NCBI GenBank assembly: GCA_030407315.1
Contig: JALQPE010001740.1
Coordinates: forward strand, 62,001 to 126,000
Source: Asparagopsis taxiformis
Lineage: Eukaryota; Rhodophyta; Florideophyceae; Bonnemaisoniales; Bonnemaisoniaceae
Length of the DNA: 64,000 nucleotides
Direction: 5' to 3'
Shown here: positions 17,266 through 27,500 of the stretch, in pieces
Layout of the letters: every line of letters begins with the position of its first letter
Position numbering within the stretch: the stretch's first letter is position 1
The notes under the pieces: generated by a model
What the model was told of the DNA's origin: nothing
The model's input: only the letters and a program-made list of their open reading frames with translations
The model's database searches: none
Position numbers and translations under genes: made by a program

Positions 17266-19213
17266 TGCGAGTTGTTGCGGCTACGGTTGCTGTCGTGATC
17301 GACACTCGAGATGCATATAAGCGTTGGGTAGGGCTGGACTGCGTTGTAGTGGCAACAAGAAGGATCGACAGGCAAACGTGGGTGATATGTAACAGCCAGT
17401 TGTCGGGTGGTGTAAAGAGAAAGGTTGTGATTGGTGCATGCTGATGTGATGCAGAAACAATGATTGCGGCACAGGGATAGAAAAAGAATGAATTGAGTCG
17501 GATAAGAGCCGCCATTGTTTGCGGACAGGCTGTCGCCGCTATAAATATTGTTCCAACACTTATGATAGGGAGCCGTTACCACCCCCGGAGGTCATTTCAA
17601 CCAATGGTTTGGTGCCATACATGCTTTCCATCGGCAATTCAATCTGTTGAGGCATACGTAGTTGATGAATTTCAAACGCGGTATGACGACATTCCATCAG
17701 ATACCTCATATTACACGTGATCCAATTTCGTACCATTCATTCCACTATTCACTACTGTTTCCATGACCACTGACATCAAGTCTTTCCACACTTTCGTCAT
17801 ACTTACGTGAGACGGTCCAGGGGGATCGTAGTCTTCCACAAGTGCATCCAATCACTCTTGTGCTTGATCGCCGCCCGTGTTGAATTACCGCGCCTGCGGC
17901 GTCGCCCAACGCGACCGCCCAAATTCAAAGCTCACTCGCTTTGGAAACATTACGTTCCACGACCACTAGTCGTGCTGTGCCATGCCATGCAGCTACAATC
18001 AAATTTTCAAATCTTGGTAGCAAAAGCATTGCGATTCGATGCAACGCAACGCACCGCGCTCCCGAAATTCACGCTACAATACAGCTGTATGTCCGTTAAT
18101 TCTCCAGGAATTTACATATATTGGATTACAGTCAACTCGCCTCTGCTGCAGCACCTTTCGTTTACAGTCGCACGCATTCCATCGTTGCACGCATCCAACG
18201 AGCCGCAACCTTTCAAAACACTTTCTACTCACCACTGTCACATGGCTTGAATTAATCCTCCACCAACACCTTTATGATACCGCTTCTCATCACCGACGCT
18301 ACCCGCTGAGGTTGAGTAGCGCCCGACGGCTTACACACTCCTGCTCGTGCTGCAAGCAACAAATCGTGTCGCTTTATTGGCTCTCCAATGTGAATTAATT
18401 TTGGACAGCTCTCACCGTTTATACGCCTCCATTCGGTTGGAACCCTGTCTAGTACAGATACTGTACCCTCGCACATCCACCGCGCCGACCATTGGCTGCG
18501 TCGCTTGCTTGATTCAGGAGGGCTCGACGCACTCACTACCCTTGTCATACCCGTTCACTCGTGTGCCCCCCTACAAATTATTATTGCCCTTTTGCATAGC
18601 TGTACCGCATATCTCCAATTTTCCCCTGTATTTTCCCAGAATTCAATGACACCTTTTCAATAGCGGCCTACTTTTGAGTCTCCTCCCGAGGTTGCTGTAA
18701 CATCTATCAATCATACACGTGCATCACATCTACTCGATGCCAATCAATTTCTACTGTGAACAACCCGCCCCTCCCCCTTCCAATACCTTCTAGTGCCAAT
18801 ACTGTACCACCCTCCATGTCCAATATGAAGATACACATTCACGTCGGTCATAAAATTGCCTTCAACAAACAACGAGAAACTCGCCCTCAAAATAGACGAA
18901 CAACAACAATGCAGCACCATGAATACATCATAAAAGTACAACAGTTCAACACGTTATCCTCCTTCTTGCAGACCAAAATAAAGCCACCAGCTCGGACAAC
19001 TGATGTGTGAGGTCTATACAAATTCTATTTCAAGCAGAGCGACAACATAATTCTAATTCGTGAGTAATGGGACAAAAACGACAAAGAGTCATGTTGACGT
19101 GGAAGTAGCGGCAGCAGTGATACAGTTTCTACATGCGTCTGCACAAATTGTTTCTCCTGCCTGACGAGGGCACCATTTCCGACGGAACAAGTTGCCACCA
19201 GCTGTTTCACGCC
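17266..19213. other. Unresolved 1.9-kb stretch with possible spliced gene
   Basis: No intact large frame is present. On the minus strand a canonical donor (GTAAGTATG from 17806 leftward) is followed by a coding-looking frame ending in TAA at 17560. Joining an ATG at 17847 across 17705-17806 keeps frame and gives 61 residues (for example LTYLMECRHTAFEIHQL), but the acceptor (TATGAG) is poor; an alternative AG at 17644 also keeps a frame. A separate 98-codon minus-strand ATG-to-stop frame spans 18252-18548, with a tail containing HDLLLAARAGVCKPSG. Neither product is recognised. Confidence 0.25.
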
Positions 19214-19218
19214 AAAAA
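19214..19218 (-). terminator. Oligo-T terminator of tRNA-Phe
   Basis: Five T residues on the minus strand begin 12 nt after the tRNA 3' end. This is the usual RNA polymerase III stop signal. Confidence 0.8.
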
Positions 19219-19229
19219 TTGAACCGAAC

Positions 19230-19312
19230 TGCCGACTCCCAGGATCGAACTGGGGACCTTAAGAACACAGCCAGACTTCAGTCTCACGCTCTCCCAACTG
19301 AGCTAAATCGGC
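19230..19312 (-). tRNA. trnF-GAA: tRNA-Phe (GAA) with 10-nt intron
   Basis: The minus strand folds as a full cloverleaf. The acceptor is GCCGATT paired with AGTCGGC, the D-arm GCTC-AGTTGGGA-GAGC, the anticodon stem TGAGA with TCTTA, and the T-arm CCCAG-TTCGATC-CTGGG, with discriminator A. The anticodon loop CTGAAG plus T is interrupted after position 37 by ten extra nucleotides, the canonical place for nuclear tRNA introns. The anticodon is GAA. The 3' CCA is not encoded, as expected for a eukaryotic nuclear gene. Confidence 0.95.
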
Positions 19313-19352
19313 GCAGTCGTTCGAGTTCGCGACTGAGTCCGAAAATTTTTCA

Positions 19353-19368
19353 AATTTATATAAATTTC
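19353..19368. promoter_or_regulatory. Palindromic TATA element between tRNA-Phe and CbbY gene
   Basis: The perfect 16-bp palindrome AAATTTATATAAATTT lies 41 bp upstream of the leftward tRNA 5' end and 206 bp upstream of the rightward CbbY ATG. TATA-like elements near -40 are common upstream of plant-lineage tRNA genes. Use in either direction is inferred. Confidence 0.4.
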
Positions 19369-19573
19369 TTGACGAGGTGATCCTCACCTTCCGAATCGAC
19401 CAGTAACAGGACGACAAGGTGGAGCACAACAGCCATTCATGTTCAACAAGAGCTCTGAGCTTCGATGCGTCACGACTGCATGTCATGAGATGGACATAGA
19501 ACATAAACGTCACAGACGAACAAACAAGCCACTTCTCACGTCTACAATTGACACTTAGAAAAAGTACAATTCA

Positions 19574-20530
19574 ATGGAAGTCTCAACGAGCGCCAGAAAG
19601 GAACGCTTTTCAGCATTCATTCCATCTGGCGCCATTTCGCTCGGCTCATCGACATCACGAGCGACAGTTCCACTCAGTAGCAAACAGCCGCGCAATGTCT
19701 TCCGCGTACCAAGACGTCGCCAGCCTACAAATGGCTGCATTCGCATGTCCGATGCGCCAGCGTCCAGCAAGGCGTTAATTTTTGACTGCGACGGCGTGAT
19801 TGTCGAGAGCGAGGAGCTGCATCGTGTCAGTTACAACCAATGCTGGGAGGCAGAGAATCTCGGTTTCGAATGGAGTTATGAATTCTATGAGATGCTGCAG
19901 AATTCGGTGGGCGGCGGCAAGGAGAAAATGCGTTGGTATTTCAACCGATACGGTTGGCCTGATGGATTACCAGCGGATGCGACCGATGCTACTGAGTCGC
20001 GAGAACAGTTTATCGCCCATTTGCATAAGAGGAAAACGCTGATGTACAAGGAGCTCATTGAGAATGGAAATGCCAAGGTGCGACCAGGCGTACTTAGACT
20101 TATGGATGAGGCGCATGAGAGAGGATTGAAGACTGCTGTTTGTTCAGCTGCAAATGCTGACGCTGTTGCTCTTGTTTTGGACCGATTGGTCGGGAAGGAG
20201 CGGCTGGCGAAATTTGATCTCATTTTGGCGGGTGATGTTGTGAAGAAGAAGAAACCGCATCCGATGATATATGAACTGGCAAAGGAGAAATTGAACGTAA
20301 GGACGGAGGATTGTGTGGTGATTGAGGACAGTCAAATTGGGCTACAGGCAGGTGTTGCTGCTGGACTCAAGGTTATTATAACACATACGCCTTACACGGC
20401 TACACAAGAATTTTCCGGTGCGGCAGAAATCTATCCTAGTCTCGGAGAGGTTGGTCACGATGCAAGCGACGACACAATTGTGACCATCGATTCCCTTTTC
20501 CCCGATCTGGCGCCGATAGCGGCAGTGTAA
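19574..20530 (+). CDS. cbbY: Plastid CbbY-type HAD phosphatase
   Basis: This 318-residue protein opens with a Ser/Arg/Thr-rich transit peptide (about 1-60) ahead of a HAD-fold phosphatase. Motif I is FDCDGVIVESEE (nucleophile near Asp71), motif II is VCSAAN, motif III is the Lys-rich KKKKPHPM, and motif IV is VIEDSQIG. The four-helix cap contains NSVGGGKEKMRWYF, matching CbbY. CbbY hydrolyses xylulose-1,5-bisphosphate, a misfire product that inhibits Rubisco, to xylulose-5-phosphate in the chloroplast. All catalytic residues are present. The stop codon is only 4 nt from that of the opposing RBBP9-like gene, so the 3' UTRs must overlap. Confidence 0.93.
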   Translation: MEVSTSARKERFSAFIPSGAISLGSSTSRATVPLSSKQPRNVFRVPRRRQPTNGCIRMSDAPASSKALIFDCDGVIVESEELHRVSYNQCWEAENLGFEWSYEFYEMLQNSVGGGKEKMRWYFNRYGWPDGLPADATDATESREQFIAHLHKRKTLMYKELIENGNAKVRPGVLRLMDEAHERGLKTAVCSAANADAVALVLDRLVGKERLAKFDLILAGDVVKKKKPHPMIYELAKEKLNVRTEDCVVIEDSQIGLQAGVAAGLKVIITHTPYTATQEFSGAAEIYPSLGEVGHDASDDTIVTIDSLFPDLAPIAAV

Positions 20531-20534
20531 ACAA

Positions 20535-21179
20535 CTATGTAGAGAATGGATTACGCATTGAATCGTCATTTATCACGTGCGTTGCGGTAACAAGTGCGAG
20601 CACGTCATGGGCCTCTGACGCGTGCAAATAGGCGCCATTTTCACTGGATAATGCGGTAGAGACGACAGGTTTCAACTGCGCAATTAAATGATCAATCTCA
20701 TCGGGTTCGGTGACAGCATGGGACCAAGCGAGCGCAAACGAGCCGCCAACATTGTCGCGAATACACTGCCAATGATACGGACGAGCGTGTCTCTCGGCTG
20801 CAAAGTACTCATCGGCGGTGGGAGCCACAAGTGCCACTGCGCCGGACACCGAGTAATTTTCGAGATATCTGAGACATGCATCAGCGCCGGCAGCATGTCC
20901 TAATAGGGAGACATTGCGGCCGTCAGCGATAGCGGCGCGCATAGCTGCGAGCCAGACGCGCTCCCAGCGCTTGGTGTTGCTCGCGTACGGGTCGGGCATT
21001 TGGTCGAGGATGTGCAGATTAGGGAGGCGTGCGGCTAGCCAGTCGTACCAGGGCGGACGCGTCGGAGAGGGAACCAGGATGAGGCGCGAGGCAGCAGCAG
21101 CAGCAGTGCAGTGGAATCGGGGACGAATGTTGGCGCGACATGGCCTACGCAGCGGAGTTGTGACGGGTACGAAAGCCAT
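20535..21179 (-). CDS. RBBP9/YdeN-like serine-hydrolase fold, catalytic residues lost
   Basis: This is a 214-residue protein. The first about 30 residues are Arg/Ala-rich and could target an organelle. The rest follows the small RBBP9/DUF1234 alpha/beta hydrolase: DQMPDPYASNTKRWERVW, LLGHAAGADACLRYLE, VALVAPTADEYF and RPYHWQCIRDN. The nucleophile elbow should read GHSxG but reads GHAAG (Ala96 for Ser). In my by-eye alignment the acid position (about 153-157, SHAVT) has no Asp, and the histidine position (about 183, NGAY) is Ala. The fold is kept while all three catalytic residues appear replaced, which marks a pseudoenzyme, perhaps a binding protein. It overlaps the CbbY transcript at the 3' end. 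Confidence 0.8.
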   Translation of the reverse strand: MAFVPVTTPLRRPCRANIRPRFHCTAAAAASRLILVPSPTRPPWYDWLAARLPNLHILDQMPDPYASNTKRWERVWLAAMRAAIADGRNVSLLGHAAGADACLRYLENYSVSGAVALVAPTADEYFAAERHARPYHWQCIRDNVGGSFALAWSHAVTEPDEIDHLIAQLKPVVSTALSSENGAYLHASEAHDVLALVTATHVINDDSMRNPFST

Positions 21180-21867
21180 TGTTGGCAGCGTGCTGGGTTG
21201 GTGACGGGAGATTGTTCAAGTGGCATTGGGGTGTAGTTTTGGGTGGATTACAGTAGATATGGGCCACGTGTGTACGATAGAATAATACGAATCATGAGCG
21301 GCGTGGTGCCACGCTACGGCACAGCACTTACAATGACGTTTATTTTTGGTTGAATTAGTGTAAACAAAGGATGGGGACCATGGGAATAAGGACCGCGGGG
21401 CAGGTGGATGCAGATATCGTGCTACTGTAAAATCATCTGATTTCAGCAATTTAGTTAAATCGGTGTCAGCATTGACAGCCGTCATTGGTTTGTCGATTCC
21501 GTTGGTATTGAGCGAACGGACGTACAATTGAAGCAGCCATGGCCGTACAGCACTTGAATGGAAGCAACTCTTATCAAACATTCCCAAATCATCATATAGC
21601 ACTCACCCCCAGGCCCAGACACACGCTGCTACTAAAAACGCACCAGCACGCACTCGTCTATAGTCCTTCCCGCCAGATCCACCACCCTGCGTCCCACCCC
21701 GCCTCCATCTCCGCGGGCCATTCCCGACTCTCGACGTTCCCCGCGTCGCGCTCGTAAGCCGCGACGTCGCCTCGCACCGTTGGCTCCTTTATGAACCCGC
21801 TCGCCGCCAACGTTCACCCGCCGCACCCGTCGCGTCTCAGCCCCTGTCCAACCGCCGCACGCACACA
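21180..21867. other. Divergent promoter region, 688 bp
   Basis: It is a head-to-head spacer between the RBBP9-like gene and the second U-type cyclin. The cyclin-proximal 200 bp are C-rich on the plus strand, like a leader. No other gene was seen. Confidence 0.45.
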
Positions 21868-22566
21868 ATGCCGACAAATTTCACCGCCAAATCGCCCGTC
21901 TCGACCGTGGCGCCCACCCCCGCCCGCCTCTACGACTGCGACTTGCTCATCCCCGTGCTCGAGTGCTTCATGATACACACCATCCGTCGTAACGAACTCA
22001 AAGAGCGTGCAGACGCTTATGAACGCCGTTTGCGCGCCCTACCGCCCCCAGAACCATCCGTGTTTCACGCACTCCAGCCGCCCTCCATTACGCCCGTGGA
22101 ATATCTGCTCAGACTGGCGCGCTACTCCTTCTGCTCCCGCTCCGTGTTCGTGGCCGCATTCTACTATCTAGAGCAGATTGCCGCGTTGGATGCCGTGGAC
22201 CTCATTATCAACTCGCTCAGTTTGCATCGATTGTTGCTCACCGCCGTGCTCCTGGCGACAAAGGTGTTTGATGATGTGCTGTATGACAATGCACACTTTG
22301 CCAAAGTTGGCGGCTTGGACGTCAAGGAACTCAATATGCTCGAGTTGGACATGCTCAAAGTGCTCAAATTTCGTGTGCATATCAGTGCTGACGACTTTGA
22401 AGCATTTGAGCAAAAGTTGCTGTGCAGCGCCATGGAGAGCACAGATTCAGACTATGTGAAACTACGTTATGCACTCACAAATCTAGGTTATGCAAATCAG
22501 ATCGTGCTGAAGAGACCGCCCGCCTCACCAACATCCTCCATGGACGTGTGCTTCTCGCGCGAGTAA
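21868..22566 (+). CDS. U/P-type cyclin, second copy
   Basis: This is a 232-residue protein, almost all cyclin box (about residues 20-195). Recognised parts are TPVEYLLRLARYSFCSRSVF, AAFYYLEQIA, SLHRLLLTAVLLATKVFDD, NAHFAKVGGLDVKELNMLE and MLKVLKFRVHI. It keeps the class signature seen in the cyclin at 4365-5402 (AKVGG followed by E-N-x-LE) but lacks that protein's His/Gln-rich N-terminus and basic tail. It should activate a PHO85/CDKA-like kinase (family knowledge). It converges on the CBM20 gene with 259 bp between stops. Confidence 0.88.
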   Translation: MPTNFTAKSPVSTVAPTPARLYDCDLLIPVLECFMIHTIRRNELKERADAYERRLRALPPPEPSVFHALQPPSITPVEYLLRLARYSFCSRSVFVAAFYYLEQIAALDAVDLIINSLSLHRLLLTAVLLATKVFDDVLYDNAHFAKVGGLDVKELNMLELDMLKVLKFRVHISADDFEAFEQKLLCSAMESTDSDYVKLRYALTNLGYANQIVLKRPPASPTSSMDVCFSRE

Positions 22567-22825
22567 TCGCGTCATCGACATTGCACTCTTTGTACAGCAT
22601 CACGTGTATCCAAACTGTGCAACCGCCGCGTACGTCCCGGAGTCAGCAGTTTACTGCCTGCCGCCTCGTTATTTCCGCCGCGTTTTTTCGCCGCGGCTGC
22701 GTGCTGCAATCTTCCAGGATGCGCTCAACGGTGTCTATCATGTGGCGGTTCCCGTCTGTGTATTTATAAATAGCGCCGTAGCAGTTGCCGAAATAAACAA
22801 ACTATCTTCGTACAAACTCTTGCAA

Positions 22826-23551
22826 TTACGCCAAACGCAGACTGCGCAGATCAGCGCGCATCTTGCCGACTGCTATCGCTGCCTCGTCCAAGTAGCTTTT
22901 CACAGCCGCCAACACCTCACTAGCCGACATGCGCTGCACATCGCACGCTTGCACCGTCTCCTCCACCGCTGTCACATCAACTGCGCCCACGTGCGGCTCG
23001 CATGCAATTGTGCGAATGGTGCGCACTTGTTCGCGAACATTCTCAGCGCACATTCGCGACAGATTCAACTCTACACGCAAGGCGTCAATAAACTGGCTGT
23101 GACGACGCGCGGTGCACGGCGGCGTGTCAACGTTGCAATCGCGTTGGTCCACGTGCACGCTATCGGGCTTGCCTTGCTGCTCGCACGGGACACTTGAATC
23201 CTCGACGGCGCCGCGACGGGCATTGGTGATATTGTATTCTACTCGCGCAATCCGATCAAGATGGCCGTCGTCTATTTGAAGAAGAGCAGCTGGCGCGGCT
23301 GTTATGAAGGTGCGATTGGATGGCACATTCTCCCAACGTTGTATAACGCCGTTGCACACAACGAGGTACTTGTATTCAACGCGTGTCGAGGCGGGCAAAG
23401 TGCACGATACAGTCCATTCTGGGAAGCTGTTGGTTGTGAGTTCTATCGGTGTGCTCCAAGCGCCTAGTTGTGTCACATTGCCAACCACACAGATCTTCTC
23501 GCCCCATTTTGTCGATGCTGCGCGCACGCGTAGTCGCACTGTGCAGGACAT
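22826..23551 (-). CDS. CBM20 starch-binding protein with helical C-terminus
   Basis: This is a 241-residue protein. Residues about 3-95 form a CBM20 starch-binding domain. They start with VRLRVRAASTKWGEKICVVG, then NVTQLGAW, FPEWTVSCTLPAST, VEYKYLVV and the second sugar-stacking Trp in IQRWENVPSNR. No catalytic domain, signal peptide or transit peptide is present. The rest is a Cys-containing linker and a helical, probably coiled-coil, region (about 150-241). Red algae keep starch granules in the cytosol, so a soluble CBM20 plus coiled-coil protein would suit a granule-surface scaffold or recruiter. That role is inference. Confidence 0.85.
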   Translation of the reverse strand: MSCTVRLRVRAASTKWGEKICVVGNVTQLGAWSTPIELTTNSFPEWTVSCTLPASTRVEYKYLVVCNGVIQRWENVPSNRTFITAAPAALLQIDDGHLDRIARVEYNITNARRGAVEDSSVPCEQQGKPDSVHVDQRDCNVDTPPCTARRHSQFIDALRVELNLSRMCAENVREQVRTIRTIACEPHVGAVDVTAVEETVQACDVQRMSASEVLAAVKSYLDEAAIAVGKMRADLRSLRLA

Positions 23552-24565
23552 TATTGATGCGATGCGCGGGTGGCGTGGCGAGATGAGACGGATGTTGTCG
23601 AAACGTTTTGAGGTGGCAGGGAGCAGCTTTCGACGTGTTGATATGTGATTGGATATTGGCTTTTGGAGTGCGGAATTGAATCGAGTGCTGCAATTATTTC
23701 ATCTCGCCAGTGGACATTGTCCAATCGAGCTTGGCGTGTGTGCGGCTTTCCGAAATCGCACCGCCAACGTGGCGAGGCGCTCGCTCATTTGCTGTCCCGC
23801 AGACGTGGACGCATCAAATCAGCAATGCCTCTGGCATTGTGTGCTGTGCCACTTTCAACGCTGGAAACTTTACGACACAATAGTGCTGCCTACTCCGTTC
23901 AATTCACTTACATTTCGCACAACGACGTGGCCAACCAAGCATTGCAATTAATGTTCACCGCGTCACAATGATGATCACGCATGCCGGTCGGCGACAATAC
24001 AAAACAAAATTAGTTGCCGCCTGTATTTCTACACTTGCTTGTTTGTGCTTGTTGGACGTGCCAACGGACGCGCTGTCATTCTCTCGCGATATGTACACCT
24101 CCCCCGCTACGACTACTCTATTTGAATTGTTTCCGTCCAATAAACACCGTTTGATTTGTGACTTTTGACCAACGCTACCCTCGCTGTCCTTCTGTAAACA
24201 TTCTCACCACATGATACAAGCAACTGCAATGGCTGTCGGTAAACTTGCTGTAAACAGTGCTGCGCTGATATGATGCTGGAAACGATACACACACACTCTC
24301 AGTTGTGAGCCAGTCGTCTCGTAGCCTTATTCGAATGTACCGCTGACTGCCCTTTGCGGTAAGGCGCGCTTGCGGGACACACGCGTTATGTTGTGGCACA
24401 AATTTCTCCCCGAATGACAGTTGTTTGCTCAACACATGGTAAGCAACATAAGTCGCATCAGGCAGCGACCTTCACGGCGCGCATCTAAAGCAATCGAGTT
24501 CCGTCAAGCAATAAATTCATTTGGCAACTGACAATCTCTACATGTAAACCATAAAGTAGCCAACA
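23552..24565. other. Intergenic stretch, 1.0 kb
   Basis: It holds the CBM20 promoter and the 3' region of the giant tail-anchored gene. A 66-codon plus-strand frame (23968-24168) has a hydrophobic N-terminal stretch, but I see no further support for it. Nothing else is recognised. Confidence 0.4.
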
Positions 24566-27500
24566 TTACACAGGCACATTTCGGAACGCCATGCCATCCC
24601 GATCCACATGCCACTGCAATACCAAAAAGCCTACTACAACTAATGTCAATCCACCCATTATCATCTCAAAAACGCGGCGCATCGTTCTCATCATGCCCCG
24701 TGGTTCTGAACCTCGAACTTCTTCCCGTAGCGATCCACATGTCTTCTTCACTTCCTTCAAAACTTTGAACAGCTCCTGTTGTTCTGCAGCAATCCTCTCC
24801 AGCTGTCCATCCAATTCAATACTCTCTTCGCTTCCATTTGCATCCATAACGACATTGTTTGAGCCTTTTTCTATTGCTTCGCGCGCTTCAGCCATACCAT
24901 CTAGTCTCTGCATCACACGTTTCTGCTCGGCAACGAGTTCTTCCAGTCGTAGCTCTAGTGTCTTCTGTGCTACACTTTCATCATTCTTATCTCCACTTGT
25001 TCTTCTTTCAACCACATAGTCCACCTTCTCCCCGTCTTCGTCTGATTTCTTACTGATAGATGTACTCGACTTTTTGCTACTCTCCACTCTCCCGATTTGT
25101 ACGTCATCATATATTGTAGCCTTATCTTCGTAAGAATCAGTGCATGTAGGATCTGCCATTGGACCATTGCACGTAGATGCTGTAACAGTTGCTTCATGAG
25201 CGTCACAAATTTCAGCCATTGCAGAGCCCTGCAATCTCTGCTCAAGATTGTATCTCATCTTTGCTGTATGGTTTCTCACAATTGCCTCGAAATGCTCTGG
25301 AGAGAAGTCTGAATCATCATCTTCAAACATTCCTGCATCGTACGAATCTTCAATATAAGAGTCCGACAATCCTGACTCTTGCTTCTCACCAGAGAACAGA
25401 GAATTGCATATCGTTTCATTTTCCAGACCATCGAGGAACTCCATCCTTGATTTCCATGAAAGAGATGATTTGCTGTCACTTTCATCAGCTGCATCATCAT
25501 CGTACATGCTGTCTGATGAAGGGCTAGTCAGGCTGTCCTCATCACTGTCCTGGAACATTAAGCGACGATTCGAGGATGGTGCAGAGCCATTATAGGAGCC
25601 GAAGAGCTGTAAATGATCCTTTAGGTCCGGGCTTTGAATCTCCTCCGATGATGATGCTGCAATGGACCTTTGATCTTCTGCCGAATAGGTGCCATAGTCC
25701 CCATACAGTTGGGCGGCAACATTACCTACATCACATTCATCGATACTCACTGCGTCCCCTTCTGAGAGCTCTAGCATAGAATGATGGTCCAGCCTTCCAC
25801 TGTTTGTGCGGCTGTTCCTATTTGATGACGAACAACCAAACTCTACACCATCTAAATCGGTATTAGGTAGGGCATCAGATGCCTCCAAATCATCTTTCGA
25901 GCCAGTCGAACCTCTAGTATCATGCACAATGCTCCCATGGCCAACTTGAGACAATTGCTCGTCTAGCAGATTATCCACAATTGAGGCACTTGCAGACTTC
26001 TTAACCTCGGGAGAACCGGAATACGATTGGTTGTCATTCCCACACAGCTTCAATTCTGGTTTTGTGCTCTCTGTCATTGCGGTGACATTGGAAGCGTTCT
26101 CACCATGCTTCGAACCTTCTACAAATGGTTCAATGGTTGCTCTACCTTCCTGGTTGGTAGCATTAAATATTGTAGATTCAGATTTGCTCTCAAGAGTGGT
26201 GGTGTCGTCGTCTCCTCTGTTGACTTCCTCAACTGCACATGTTGATATAGATAGTGGACACTTTCGCTCAAGAGGGCTTTCGCCAGGGCTTTGGCTATGG
26301 TCGGTCTCCAGTGCGGTTACATCATTGTTTGTCACCACACCGGTGTTGTTAGGAACTGTTTCGTTACTATATCCTTGCAAATCTTCTTCAGATTTAGGGA
26401 CCACAACAGGTAGGGGTGGAGCGACACGCAGTTTTGTATCGTTTGATGATTCAGCCGGGTTTTCGACAACAGAATGACGATCAGCGCTAAACTCAGCACT
26501 ATCGTTTGCCGTCGAAATAGGAACGTTCGCCGCATCTTCCAAACGACTGAGCTCTCTTGACACGAACTTGAGGTCAGAAAGATCGGTTTCATCTGGGATC
26601 AAGAGAGATTGAATATCGTGTTCTCGACCAGACATAATACTTCCACAGTCAGCAATCACGCTATCATAGTCATCATAGGATCGACTAACAGATGCGTTTT
26701 GCAATGAGGGATCCAAAACGGTTCCATCATTTTCACTGGTACCAATGGGTAGGAGAGCATGTGTACTGCATGTCAGAGGAACTTCGACAAGAGGAGATTC
26801 TTTGGAATCTTCAATCTCATCAGCACTACTATCCCCGTCAATTAAATTGGCAGGGTCTGGAAGGATTTCGCTCTCTTCCTCAACAGCGTTTGAGACCGTC
26901 GCATTAGGCCTCATCATTTGTGATACGTCACATGACTCCCCTGTGATAGGGCCACATTTGGAACTATCGACGTCTGCGGCAACAGAAGTTATGTCTCCAC
27001 AGGCTGGGGTGTTTTTCGATGGCTTTGATGTATCGTCTTGTGATGTACCGGTCGAAATTGCAAAGGACGGTGTCTTGGCTCCTGGCTCTGTCGTTTGGAT
27101 CTCAACACACATTTCTCGTTCTTCAAGATTACACTGCTGGAGATTCTCTGGCTCTTCAGAGACATGTGCAGAGTCATCGGCCAGCAACGCCTTCGGCTGA
27201 AGATAACCGGAAGTTTCCGGAACTGTAGGCTTCGAAATAGAAACAGTGTCTGGCGCAAAACACTGCCTAGCAGTTGGGGTCATTGAGTCGCTCGTCTCTG
27301 AAACTTGATCTTTGCATTCAAAGAAATTTCCTGTGTTGAATGCAATCTGTGGTCTGGGAGAAACTAAGGGCGTTGAACCAAGGTGGGCACTTGTGGAAGA
27401 AGAAACATCTTCCCCATCAAATTTAGACTCATCATGCACAGCATCATCTTCGCTGAGGGCATCATGCTCATCATATGCAACCGGTTTTCTGGAGCCATAC

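Noticed and set aside
18252..18548. 98-codon minus-strand frame with faint resemblance to part of a MoeA/gephyrin domain
   Set aside because: The resemblance covers about 40 residues without the MoeA signature motifs, and the frame ends too early. Left unassigned.
23968..24168. 66-codon frame with hydrophobic N-terminus, possible small secreted protein
   Set aside because: No cysteine pattern, homology or codon bias supports it. A chance frame is as likely.
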